In this document: positions 15,022 through 23,146 of the stretch, piece after piece
Position numbering within the stretch: the first letter of the stretch is position 1
Layout: the number at the start of each line of letters is the position of its first letter
Position numbers and translations under genes: made by a program
Source: Synergistaceae bacterium
Lineage (GTDB): Bacteria; Synergistota; Synergistia; Synergistales; Aminobacteriaceae
Direction of reading: 5' to 3'
DNA length: 39,904 nucleotides
Assembly (NCBI GenBank): GCA_031272035.1
Contig: JAISUO010000104.1
Location: forward strand, 1 to 39,904
The notes under the pieces: generated by a model
Database searches by the model: none
Seen by the model: only the letters and a program-made list of their open reading frames with translations
Told to the model about the DNA's origin: nothing

Positions 15022-16554
15022 ATGAAAGGGGCGGCGCCGTACGATTTCGATGCGCTGCGCCGTCTCAACAGGGGAAATTTCAGAACAGACGCGCCGCAAA
15101 AACCGGTGTCTGCCGATGTTGCAATTCAGCAAACGACCCCGTTGGGAGGAACAGAGGACCTCTCCGACAAAAAAGGCCTGATGTGGCTCGGAGAAAACGT
15201 GACGCTGCGGATGGGGAATTTTGTCGTTTCCGCCCCCATGACGTATTGCTATACGGGTCGCGCCGATCCGAAAGAAGCCTCATGCGTCTGCACCTCCCTG
15301 AGCGTCGCCGATCTTCCGGAGAGCGGAGGGCTGGGTTACTGGCCCTCGTATTTCGGAATGACGCCGGGGCAGAGGGCGTTTTATCTGCGATGGCTGGCGG
15401 AGGGGAAAAATACGCATCTCGACGACATCGGCTATGCGTTCGTCTATTTTTATGGGCTGGAACGGCGGGCCCTGATGGAAAAACAGGATATTCCCTGGAT
15501 AAGGGGAGAGGTTCGGCGTCTTTTGGCTCGTTATCCCGCCTCGCGCTCCTTTCGGAACTATCTGGGCGGTTTCCTTACATATCTTTACGCGGAAAATCTG
15601 AAGGATCTGACGGAGGCGGATTTGCTGGACCTTCACGCTTTTGCCCCGGCGCCGCCCGGAAAGTCGCTTCCTCTGCTGCTGGCCTGGTACGCGCTCCATG
15701 GCGTTTCACTTTCACCGGAGCAGAGCCTTTACGTTCTCCGCAGCCTTCCCGGCCACCGGATTTCCCTGCCCCTCCGCTGCAGGGAGCTGTTTTATGAGCG
15801 CTGCCGCCGGCTTTGGCCGTTGGGCTTCCCGCTTTCGGCCTCTTCCCGCCGCTGTCTGGTGGAATACGGCGCGGCCAGCGCGACGCTTTCCTTTGAGGGG
15901 GGAGAAAAATCTCCGCCTCCCGTGCCCATTGCGAACGTCCTGGGAAAAATGTCGCAGTTCAAAGAACTCCTGGCTCTTCGAAAAACCTGTCTTCAGGAGG
16001 ACAAAGACGAGCTTGTCCCCGTCCGCCGGACAAACGTCGACGGGGGGGCGAAAATTTCCGGAGAGCCCCTGCCTCCGAGAAAACGCCGAAGGAGAAGGAT
16101 AAAAACGTCGCTTCCTCCGACCCCGCCCCGGCCCCCGGAAATCCTCATCGACATGGAGAAGCTCGTCCGGCTGCGGCAGGAGACGGAAAGCGTGAACCGG
16201 CGACTGGAGGAAATTTTCAACAAAGAGGAAACAGACGAGCGAAACACCGCGGTTATCTCCGAAAAAGCGATCCAGGATCGAGAGGTTGGCTCCTTTGACC
16301 CTCTGCCGTTTTCCGAAGAGGCCCTGAACTGCCTCGACCCTCAGTATATTCCCGTCCTGTCCGAACTCCTGCGGCGTACGTCTCAGAGCGCCGGGAGCTG
16401 GGGAGAACTGGCCCGCCGTTACGGCTTTATGCCCAACGCGCTTCTCGATGCCCTCAACCTTTGGGGAGAAGAGGCGCTGGGTGATTTTCTCCTTCTGGAC
16501 GAAGGGGAGGGACCGGTTTTGAACCCCGATGTCGTAAAATCACACCATATGTAA
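15022..16554 (+). CDS. TerB-N/TerB-C domain protein
   Basis: 510 residues. Residues about 60-270 match the TerB N-terminal domain type, with YWPSYFGMTPGQRAFYLRWL followed by HLDDIGYAFVYFYGLERRAL. A basic stretch RKRRRRRIK (353-361) and proline-rich linker (about 364-373) follow, then a probable coiled coil (about 376-404). Residues 430-505 (FSEEALNCLDPQYIPVLSELL, YGFMPNALLDALNLWGEEAL) fit the TerB-C domain. TerB domains are linked to tellurite-resistance and stress or phage-response systems and often bind metal. The next two genes encode a BrxD-like ATPase and an Lhr-like helicase, a combination I associate with defence loci. The ribosome-binding site is poor, so the start is not certain. The domain assignment is by recognition, not by search. 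Confidence 0.72.
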   Translation: MKGAAPYDFDALRRLNRGNFRTDAPQKPVSADVAIQQTTPLGGTEDLSDKKGLMWLGENVTLRMGNFVVSAPMTYCYTGRADPKEASCVCTSLSVADLPESGGLGYWPSYFGMTPGQRAFYLRWLAEGKNTHLDDIGYAFVYFYGLERRALMEKQDIPWIRGEVRRLLARYPASRSFRNYLGGFLTYLYAENLKDLTEADLLDLHAFAPAPPGKSLPLLLAWYALHGVSLSPEQSLYVLRSLPGHRISLPLRCRELFYERCRRLWPLGFPLSASSRRCLVEYGAASATLSFEGGEKSPPPVPIANVLGKMSQFKELLALRKTCLQEDKDELVPVRRTNVDGGAKISGEPLPPRKRRRRRIKTSLPPTPPRPPEILIDMEKLVRLRQETESVNRRLEEIFNKEETDERNTAVISEKAIQDREVGSFDPLPFSEEALNCLDPQYIPVLSELLRRTSQSAGSWGELARRYGFMPNALLDALNLWGEEALGDFLLLDEGEGPVLNPDVVKSHHM

Positions 16555-16627
16555 TAAACTTCGAAGCTGAAAAGCGCGCGAAAGAACGCGGGAAATACGA
16601 CGAATACGTACGATGGAAGGTGTCGGT

Positions 16628-17977
16628 ATGGCGAACATCAGGCCCCGGGAGCGGGAGGCGATCGTTCAGTCTCTGATGGCGGGAGTCGTGCCGCGCATTG
16701 GACTGCATCATATTCAGGTGGGACGCAGAGAGGAAATCGAGGCCCTGCTGGAGGACCTGGCGCGAATTGCGGACGGCGGCGCGGCGGTTCGCTTCGTCAT
16801 CGGGCGTTTTGGAACGGGAAAGAGCTTTTTTCTGAACCTGGTGAAAACGGTGGCCCTGGAAAAGGGTTTTGTGGTCATGCAGGCGGATGTCGCTCCGACG
16901 CGGCGTCTGTACGCCTCCGGCGGATACGCTCAGGCGCTTTACACGGAGCTGGCGCGCAACATGGCGATCCGAACGAAGCCGGGAGGTGGCGCTCTGCCGG
17001 TGGTGATCGAACGCTGGATCTCCGCCTTTCTGGAGGAATTTGAACAGGGGAATAAAAGCGGGGGCGACGTTTTTCACGGGATCAGAGAGAAACTGGAGCC
17101 GCTGCAAAATCTTGTGAGCGGTTATGATTTCGCTTCAGTCCTCGGAAAATATCTGGAGGGTTATCGAGAAGGAAACGACGTTCTTACCCGTTCCTGTCTC
17201 CGCTGGCTGGCGGGAGAGTACGCCGTGCGCACGGAGGCCCGGGCCGACCTGGGCGTTCGTTCGATCATCGGAGATCGGGACCTGTACGATTATCTGAAAC
17301 TCTGGGGAACCTTCGCGCGGCTGGCGGGATATGCCGGAGTGCTCGTGGAGCTCGACGAGATGGGAGTGCTTTCTCACCGGCTCGCCAATGCCACGGCGCG
17401 AAACGGCAACTACGAAGTTCTGCTGCAGATCGTGAACGACTGTCTGCAGGGCGGCGTTTCAGGCGTCGGATTCATCTTCGCCGGGACGGACGCCTTCTTC
17501 GACGACCGCCGCCGGGGCGTCATGAGTTACGGCGCTCTGGCCGGGCGGTTGGCCGCCAACCCCTGGGCGCGGGACGGGCTGAAGGACATGGCCGGCCCGG
17601 TGATCCGTCTGGAGAGCCTGTCGCCTGAGGATCTGTGGCTGTTGCTTCAAAATATCCGGAATGTCTTTGCCTCCGGTGATGCCTCGAAATATCTCCTCCC
17701 TGACGAGGGAATCCGCGCCTTCATCCGGCGATGCGCGGCGACGCTGGGGGCGACGTTCTATCAGACGCCCCGGGACGCCTCGAAGGCTTTTGCCGGCCTT
17801 CTCTCCATACTGGAACGCAACCCCGGCGCCGACTGGCGAAAGCTTCTCGACGACGCCCCGATAGAAAAAGAAGAAATGGAAAAAGAGGAAATAGAAAAAG
17901 AGGAAATGGAAACGCCGGAAAACGGCCCGAAACCGACGGCCGCGGATGACGAACTCACGGGCTTCGTGCTGAAATGA
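16628..17977 (+). CDS. BrxD-like P-loop ATPase
   Basis: About 449 residues. Walker A is GRFGTGKS (about residues 59-66) and Walker B VLVELDEMG (about 238-246). The N-terminus RPREREAIVQSLMAGVVPRIGLHHIQVGR matches the BREX-system ATP-binding family (BrxD, formerly DUF2791). The middle contains FIFAGTDAFFDD, similar to the sensor region of STAND/AAA-type ATPases. I start at ATG 16628 because AAGGTG lies about 6 bases upstream; the in-frame ATG 16613 has no ribosome-binding site. The C-terminus is odd: about 20 residues of repeating EKEEM/EKEEI before a final acidic tail. The stop overlaps the helicase start by 4 bases, so the proteins probably form a complex. Confidence 0.78.
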   Translation: MANIRPREREAIVQSLMAGVVPRIGLHHIQVGRREEIEALLEDLARIADGGAAVRFVIGRFGTGKSFFLNLVKTVALEKGFVVMQADVAPTRRLYASGGYAQALYTELARNMAIRTKPGGGALPVVIERWISAFLEEFEQGNKSGGDVFHGIREKLEPLQNLVSGYDFASVLGKYLEGYREGNDVLTRSCLRWLAGEYAVRTEARADLGVRSIIGDRDLYDYLKLWGTFARLAGYAGVLVELDEMGVLSHRLANATARNGNYEVLLQIVNDCLQGGVSGVGFIFAGTDAFFDDRRRGVMSYGALAGRLAANPWARDGLKDMAGPVIRLESLSPEDLWLLLQNIRNVFASGDASKYLLPDEGIRAFIRRCAATLGATFYQTPRDASKAFAGLLSILERNPGADWRKLLDDAPIEKEEMEKEEIEKEEMETPENGPKPTAADDELTGFVLK

Positions 17978-20127
17978 CCCTGTCGGAGAGAATGTTCGAA
18001 AAACTTCACCCGCTGGTGCAGCGGAAGCTCTACGATATGCGATGGACCGAACTGCGCCCCATTCAGGCGGAAACGATAAGAGCGTTTTTCTCTCACGACC
18101 GCCACCTGATTCTGGCCGCGGAGACGGCGGCGGGAAAAACCGAGGCGGCGTTTTTGCCGATCCTTTCCCGGATGCTGACGGAGTCGCGGGAAAAGGGGCT
18201 TCGGGCCCTTTACGTCAGTCCCCTCAGAGCGTTGATCAATGACCAGTTCCACCGGCTGGACGACCTCTGCGAGCGCATGGAGATTCCCGTTTTCCGGTGG
18301 CACTCGGACGTGGGCTCCGCGCTGAAGAAAAAGTTTCTGGCCGACCCCCGGGGGCTGCTTCTGATCACGCCGGAGTCCATTGAGTCCCTTTTTATCAACC
18401 ACGGAGAGCATATCGGACATCTGTTCAAAACGACCTCCTGGGCGGTTCTCGACGAGATGCACGCCTTTACCGGAACGGAACGGGGGATGCACCTGCTAAG
18501 TCTGCTGGCCCGCATCGATCGGGTCCGAACGCGGCCCATGCGTCGGTTGGGGCTTTCCGCGACGATAGGAGATTTCGAGGCCTCGAAAAAGTGGCTTTGG
18601 GCGCGAGCTCCCGGCGAGGTGGAGGTCCTGGCCCCCGGAGGCGAGTCCAAAGAGATTCTTTACCGGGTGAAGGGTTACGAGATCGGCTTTGAGGGTTCGC
18701 AGTCTCCATGGGTGGAGGACATGGAGCGTCTGTTTCCCTCCACCTCTCTGATTTTTGTCAACTCCAGAACGATGCTCGAACATCTGACCTGGACGGTGCA
18801 GCGTTACGCGAAAAAGAAGGGGCTTCCCGACCGCTACCGGGTTCACCACGGCTCTTTGTCGAAAATCGAAAGGGAGGACACGGAAGATGCGCTCAAAACC
18901 CGGGAGGGAATCGTCACGTTCTGCTCCGCCACCCTGGAGCTGGGCATCGACGTGGGAAACGTGACCCGCGTGGGGCAGTTCGGCGCGCCCTGGTCCGTCA
19001 GCGCGCTTCGGCAGCGCCTGGGGCGCAGCGGCCGCCGGGACGGAGAAAGTTCAGCCCTGGTGATGTTCATTGCGGATAAAATTCCCAGGGGTGACGTGTC
19101 TTTTGTCCGTAAAATTCACCCGGAGCTTTTGCAGGCGATCGCCATGTCGGAGCTGATGTTCGACCGGTGGAGCGAACCTCCCGACGTGGAGCGGCTCCAC
19201 TGTTCCACGCTGGTTCAGCAGTGCCTGAGCGTCGTGGCGGAAAAAGGAGGAATCTCCGCTCCGGCGCTTTACGATCTGCTGATTTCCCGGGGGGCGTTCC
19301 GTCTTTCGAAGGCGGATTTCGGCGAACTGCTGAGATCGCTGGGGACCCACGACCTGCTGGATCAAACGGGAGAGGGAGATCTCGTCCTGGGCCTGGAAGG
19401 AGAAAAAATCGTCCGGAACTACGATTTCTACGCGGCCTTCACCGCGCCGAAGCAGCTTGCGGTCGTCCATCAGGGGCGGCCGGTGGGGAGCATTTTTCTG
19501 GCGCTCGACATGATTCCGGAGGGTTTTATTCTGCTGGCCGGGAAGCGCTGGAAAATTCGCGCCATTGATCTTGAAAGGGACGTCATCGATGTGGATTCCG
19601 CCGAGGACGGCAAGGCGCCTCCCTTTGGAGGAGACGAGGGGCCGGAAATTCACTCCCGCGTCCGGCAGAAAATGTTCGAATTGCTTACCGGAGGAGACGT
19701 TCCCGTCTATCTCGACGACAGAGCCGCTCAAATGCTGATGAATGCCCGGCAGGTCGCGGCCGAAGTCCGGATGGAAAGGGGGCGCTGTTCTCTCCTGAAG
19801 GAAAAGCGCAACCTGCTCTGGTTTCCCTGGGAAAGTTCCGCCGTGCATCGCACGCTTTACGCGATGGGGCTGCTTGCCGGAATGGAGCTCGAAGACCGGG
19901 GCATCGCGCTGGAGTTTAAACGGACGACTCCCTCGGAACTGGCAGAGGCGTACATTCCCTTTCTGGAGACGCCTCCCGAAGTGGAGCGAATCGTCGATAT
20001 CTTCGAACTGGCGGGCAAGGGAAAGGAGAAATACGACCGCTTCGTTCCGGCAAAATTTTTGCTGGAGGCCTTCGAAAGACAGTACCTGGACATCTCCGGC
20101 GCGCTGAGGGCCGTGACTCAACTATAA
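17974..20127 (+). CDS. Lhr-like superfamily 2 DNA/RNA helicase
   Basis: 717 residues. Helicase motifs: Q-like region LRPIQAETIRAFF, motif I AETAAGKTE (residues 49-57), motif Ia SPLRALINDQ, motif II DEMH (160-163), motif III SAT (195-197), motif V region SATLELGIDVG, and motif VI QRLGRSGRR (347-355). The C-terminal 300 residues resemble the winged-helix and Lhr-core region, with MPEGF-like DMIPEGFILLAGKRWKI. Full-length Lhr is about 1,400-1,500 residues, so this is an Lhr-core or BrxHII-sized protein. It would unwind or translocate on nucleic acid using ATP. The ATG overlaps the ATPase gene by 4 bases. The three-gene set is probably one functional unit. Confidence 0.84.
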   Translation: MTLSERMFEKLHPLVQRKLYDMRWTELRPIQAETIRAFFSHDRHLILAAETAAGKTEAAFLPILSRMLTESREKGLRALYVSPLRALINDQFHRLDDLCERMEIPVFRWHSDVGSALKKKFLADPRGLLLITPESIESLFINHGEHIGHLFKTTSWAVLDEMHAFTGTERGMHLLSLLARIDRVRTRPMRRLGLSATIGDFEASKKWLWARAPGEVEVLAPGGESKEILYRVKGYEIGFEGSQSPWVEDMERLFPSTSLIFVNSRTMLEHLTWTVQRYAKKKGLPDRYRVHHGSLSKIEREDTEDALKTREGIVTFCSATLELGIDVGNVTRVGQFGAPWSVSALRQRLGRSGRRDGESSALVMFIADKIPRGDVSFVRKIHPELLQAIAMSELMFDRWSEPPDVERLHCSTLVQQCLSVVAEKGGISAPALYDLLISRGAFRLSKADFGELLRSLGTHDLLDQTGEGDLVLGLEGEKIVRNYDFYAAFTAPKQLAVVHQGRPVGSIFLALDMIPEGFILLAGKRWKIRAIDLERDVIDVDSAEDGKAPPFGGDEGPEIHSRVRQKMFELLTGGDVPVYLDDRAAQMLMNARQVAAEVRMERGRCSLLKEKRNLLWFPWESSAVHRTLYAMGLLAGMELEDRGIALEFKRTTPSELAEAYIPFLETPPEVERIVDIFELAGKGKEKYDRFVPAKFLLEAFERQYLDISGALRAVTQL

Positions 20128-20155
20128 AATAAAAAGACTGTAAAATAAAAAGACT
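20125..20155. repeat. Two tandem copies of a 15-bp unit after the helicase stop
   Basis: TAAAATAAAAAGACT occurs at 20125-20139 and 20141-20155, a 16-base period. The first copy begins at the helicase stop codon (TAA, 20125-20127). The last T of the second copy is the first base of the TTGACA -35 box at 20155-20160. Confidence 0.9.
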
Positions 20156-20184
20156 TGACACCTCGGAATGAAAAACACTATAAT
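20155..20184 (+). promoter_or_regulatory. Consensus sigma-70-type promoter for the SRP operon
   Basis: TTGACA at 20155-20160 and TATAAT at 20179-20184 with an 18-base spacer. Both hexamers are perfect. Initiation near 20191 would give a leader of about 60 bases before ylxM. That leader contains a small hairpin, TCCCG-GGA-CGGGA (20203-20215). Confidence 0.87.
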
Positions 20185-20252
20185 GCTCTTCGTCGAAAAA
20201 GGTCCCGGGACGGGAATCTGATGATCGGCCAAAAAGGGGAGAACAGTCTGAT

Positions 20253-20567
20253 TTGAAGAGTCTGATTTCTGATGACGGAGTTCGCCTCGAACGACGGTTG
20301 CACGTCAACGCTCTTTACGATATTTACGGTCCTCTGCTGACTGAACGGCAGAGATCTGTATATGAAATGCGTTGTTTTTCAGATTTGTCACTGGCGGAAA
20401 TCGCTGAAACTCTGGGAATTACGCGTCAGGCCGTGCATATCGTGGTCAACAAAACGCAGGACAGGCTGGAAACGCTGGAAAGAGAGCTCGGTTTCGCCGC
20501 CCGCCTGGAACGGCTGGAAAACAGAATCAGAGAACTTGAAGCGCGATGTTCCGGCGGGGGATCCTGA
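20253..20567 (+). CDS. ylxM: YlxM/p13-like helix-turn-helix protein
   Basis: 104 residues. The N-terminal domain is a sigma-region-4-like helix-turn-helix: LLTERQRSVYEMRCFSDLS then LAEIAETLGITRQAVHIVV. The C-terminus is a charged helix (LERLENRIRELEARC). YlxM proteins are encoded directly upstream of ffh in many bacteria and are thought to modulate the signal recognition particle. The start is TTG at 20253, with GGGGAG at 20236-20241 about 11 bases upstream. The start codon lies in one copy of a 10-base repeat (AGTCTGATTT at 20245-20254 and 20259-20268), so the N-terminal codons may be a duplication product. ffh follows after 36 bases. Confidence 0.82.
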   Translation: MKSLISDDGVRLERRLHVNALYDIYGPLLTERQRSVYEMRCFSDLSLAEIAETLGITRQAVHIVVNKTQDRLETLERELGFAARLERLENRIRELEARCSGGGS

Positions 20568-20603
20568 CGAAAACGAGTTGCAGAAAACGGAGAAGATGCA
20601 GGG

Positions 20604-21968
20604 ATGTTTGAAGCACTGAGAGAAAAACTGGAATCGGCGTTTTCAAAACTCAGGAGCAGGGGGAAAATTTCCGAGGCCGACGTGGACGGGGCGCTGCGTG
20701 AAATTCGCAGATCCCTTCTGGAGGCGGATGTCGATCTGGGCGTCGTCAGAGGCCTGATCGAAAAAATCCGCGCCCGCGCGGTGACGCTTGACGTTCTTGA
20801 GTCGATCACCGCCGCGCAGCATATATCGACGGTGGTTTACGAGGAACTGATCGCGCTGATGGGGACGGACGTCGCGCCTGTCAGCATCGCCTCGAAGCCG
20901 CCCACCGTCATTTTGATGGCGGGCCTTCAGGGCAGCGGAAAGACCACTACCACGGTAAAGCTGGCGCGACGCCTGCAGAGCGGTCATAACCCTCTGGTGG
21001 TCGCCTGTGACCTTCGTCGTCCCGCCGCCGTGGAGCAGCTGAGGGTGTTGGCCGAGGCTTCCAAAGTCGCCTTCTTCGGTCCGGAACCGGGAGAGACCGA
21101 CGTGCTGAAGGTCGTTCGCGGCGCGTCCGCCTGGGCGGAGTCTCACCTGAACGACGTTATTCTTCTGGACACGGCCGGACGCCTTCACGTCGACCAGGAA
21201 CTCATGGACGAACTGAGCTCTGTGGCGAAACTGCTGCCGCCCCACGAAATTCTTCTGGTTGTGGACGCCATGACGGGGCAGGAGGCCGTGAACGTCGCGA
21301 AGTCCTTCCACAAACTTTTGAACGTGACAGGCCTCGTCCTGACCAAGCTGGACGGAGACGCCCGAGGCGGAAGCGCCCTTGCGATTCGGGCCGCGACAGG
21401 GATTCCCGTGAAGTTCGCCGGTATGGGAGAGGCTGTGGACGCCCTGGAGGTTTTCGACGCCAGACGCATGGCGGGCCGCATTATGGGCATGGGGGATATC
21501 GAGGGGCTGCTGGAGAAGGTCAGGGCCGTCGGAGCGGAAGATGTCGAAAAAATGGCCGAGAGCCTCCAGAGTCGGGAATTCACCCTGGAGACGCTGCTGC
21601 TTCAGTTTCAGCAGATCGAAAAAATGGGCCCCCTGGGCAAGGTGATGGAAATGATCCCGGGGTTCAGCCGGATCAAAGGGATGAACGAGGCGGAGATCGA
21701 CAACTCCATTATTGTTAAAAACAGGGCAATCATTCAGTCGATGACGCTTCAGGAGCGCCGCAACCCAAAAATCATCAAGGGCTCCCGGCGTCGGCGCATC
21801 GCACTGGGCTCCGGAACGTCGGTTCAGATGGTCAATCAGCTTCTGGCCCAGTACGAGCAGATGAAAAAACTCTTTAAAACCTTCTCCGGAGGGTCCGGAA
21901 AGGGATTCAACCTGAAGTCCCTTTTTGGAGGAAACCGACGGTTCAATTTTAAGCAGGGCAAAAACTAA
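20604..21968 (+). CDS. ffh: Signal recognition particle protein Ffh
   Basis: 454 residues, standard for Ffh. N domain about 1-95 and G domain about 96-295, with G1 GLQGSGKTTT (107-116), DTAGRL (189-194) and TKLDGDARGG (247-256). The C-terminal M domain begins near 330 and is methionine-rich, with the RNA-binding GSGTSVQMVNQLL. Ffh binds 4.5S RNA and signal sequences and delivers ribosomes to the membrane receptor FtsY. The gene sits in an operon with ylxM upstream and rpsP, khpA, rimM, trmD and rplS downstream, a common bacterial order. The 4.5S RNA gene is not in the window. Confidence 0.97.
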   Translation: MFEALREKLESAFSKLRSRGKISEADVDGALREIRRSLLEADVDLGVVRGLIEKIRARAVTLDVLESITAAQHISTVVYEELIALMGTDVAPVSIASKPPTVILMAGLQGSGKTTTTVKLARRLQSGHNPLVVACDLRRPAAVEQLRVLAEASKVAFFGPEPGETDVLKVVRGASAWAESHLNDVILLDTAGRLHVDQELMDELSSVAKLLPPHEILLVVDAMTGQEAVNVAKSFHKLLNVTGLVLTKLDGDARGGSALAIRAATGIPVKFAGMGEAVDALEVFDARRMAGRIMGMGDIEGLLEKVRAVGAEDVEKMAESLQSREFTLETLLLQFQQIEKMGPLGKVMEMIPGFSRIKGMNEAEIDNSIIVKNRAIIQSMTLQERRNPKIIKGSRRRRIALGSGTSVQMVNQLLAQYEQMKKLFKTFSGGSGKGFNLKSLFGGNRRFNFKQGKN

Positions 21969-22059
21969 AAATTTTTCAAGAGTAATTGTATTGTGCCGAG
22001 ATGGAATTGTGTTTCCACTCTGAAATTTTGCAGTAAAATAATCAGGAGGTGTCTTTTGT

Positions 22060-22329
22060 ATGGCAGTACGTATTCGTTTGTCGCGTCTCGGAAGGAAAAA
22101 GGCTCCATTTTACAGACTGGTGGTGGCCGATTCCCGTTCGCCCCGGGATGGACGTTTTATTGAGCTGATCGGAACTTATAATCCGATGACCGATCCGGCG
22201 GCGGTGGCGATTGACGAGGAGCGCGCGCTTTACTGGCTGAGCGTGGGGGCACAGCCCTCTGATACGGCGAGAGGGCTTTTGAAAAAACAGGGTATATGGG
22301 AAAAGTTCGAAGCGACGAAAAGCCATTGA
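22060..22329 (+). CDS. rpsP: 30S ribosomal protein S16
   Basis: 89 residues. The N-terminus [35 protein letters not shown] is a direct S16 hallmark (shown here only in outline: R-L-x-R-x-G-x-K-x-P-F-Y-R). S16 binds 16S rRNA and is needed for small-subunit assembly. A strong ribosome-binding site, AGGAGG, lies about 9 bases before the ATG. The 91-bp gap after ffh contains a small hairpin, TGGAA-TTGTGT-TTCCA, and no clear promoter. Confidence 0.96.
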   Translation: MAVRIRLSRLGRKKAPFYRLVVADSRSPRDGRFIELIGTYNPMTDPAAVAIDEERALYWLSVGAQPSDTARGLLKKQGIWEKFEATKSH

Positions 22330-22383
22330 CATCGTTGGAGGTTTTTCGTCGTCAGGGAAACAAAAAAACCGGGAGGTGCCGCA

Positions 22384-22626
22384 ATGGCCAATTATAAGGA
22401 ACTTGTCGAATTTGTCGCGAAACACCTTGTCACGCAGCCCGATGCCGTCAGCGTCGAGAGCACGGAGAGCGAAAACGGAATCAAGGTAATGATCCGCGTC
22501 GCTCATGAAGACGTGGGGCGCATCATCGGAAAGCGTGGAGCCACCATCAACGCAATTCGTCTTCTGGCCAAAGCTGCCGCCGTCAAGGCGGGAGAGAGGG
22601 TGGATGTCGACATCGTCGAAGAGTAG
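22384..22626 (+). CDS. khpA: KH-domain RNA-binding protein KhpA
   Basis: 80 residues, one KH domain. The GxxG loop is IIGKRGATINAIRLL, and the N-terminus YKELVEFVAKHLV is typical of the KhpA/YlqC family. KhpA binds RNA, usually with KhpB, and affects cell elongation and division in Gram-positive bacteria. Its place between rpsP and rimM is conserved in many phyla. GGGAGG precedes the ATG. The last 23 bases overlap the rimM start, which implies coupled translation. Confidence 0.92.
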   Translation: MANYKELVEFVAKHLVTQPDAVSVESTESENGIKVMIRVAHEDVGRIIGKRGATINAIRLLAKAAAVKAGERVDVDIVEE

Positions 22627-23146
22627 AGACCCCGAAGGAAAGGTGACCGTAGGATATATCTCTTCGGCCCACGGGCTGAAGGGAGAGGTGAGAATCGTTC
22701 CCCTGACGGACCACCCGGAGCGTTTTCGCGGGATGGACGTACTGAATCTTCACTCCTCCGACGGTCGTTTTGTTCGTACCTTTCACATCCGGAATCTGAG
22801 AGAGCACGAGGGCAAAGGAGAGTTCATCGCGGCGGGCGACCCTGTGGACAGGAACGAGGCGGAAAAACTCGTGGGACTGTCCATCCTGGTGGATCGGGAA
22901 GAACGTTTTCCCCTGCCGGAAGGGGAATTTTGGGTGGACGATCTCATTGGCCTTCAGGTCCAGGATACGGAAGGCAATCCTCTTGGCGAGGTGGTGGACT
23001 TTCTTTCCGCGGGCGGAAATGAAATTTACGCGGTGCGAGACGAAAAGGGCAGTTTGCATTATATCCCGGCGGTGGAAGAATTTGTGAAAGACATCGACCT
23101 CGCATCGGAAACAATGGTCGTGAAGCTGATCGAGGGTTTGTGGTGA
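22604..23146 (+). CDS. rimM: Ribosome maturation factor RimM
   Basis: About 180 residues. The N-terminal beta-barrel begins KVTVGYISSAHGLKGEVRIV; the C-terminal PRC-barrel includes FWVDDLIGLQVQDTEGNPLGEV and YIPAVEEFVKDID. RimM binds S19 in the 30S head and assists 16S rRNA processing. The frame is open further upstream, but ATG 22604 fits family length and follows GGAGAGAGGG. The gene overlaps khpA by 23 bases and trmD by 4, so this part of the operon is tightly coupled. Confidence 0.93.
   Translation: MSTSSKSRDPEGKVTVGYISSAHGLKGEVRIVPLTDHPERFRGMDVLNLHSSDGRFVRTFHIRNLREHEGKGEFIAAGDPVDRNEAEKLVGLSILVDREERFPLPEGEFWVDDLIGLQVQDTEGNPLGEVVDFLSAGGNEIYAVRDEKGSLHYIPAVEEFVKDIDLASETMVVKLIEGLW

Noticed and set aside
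20191-20252. Riboswitch or other structured regulator in the ylxM leader
   Set aside because: The leader is about 60 bases and shows only one 5-bp hairpin; no known riboswitch core is visible.
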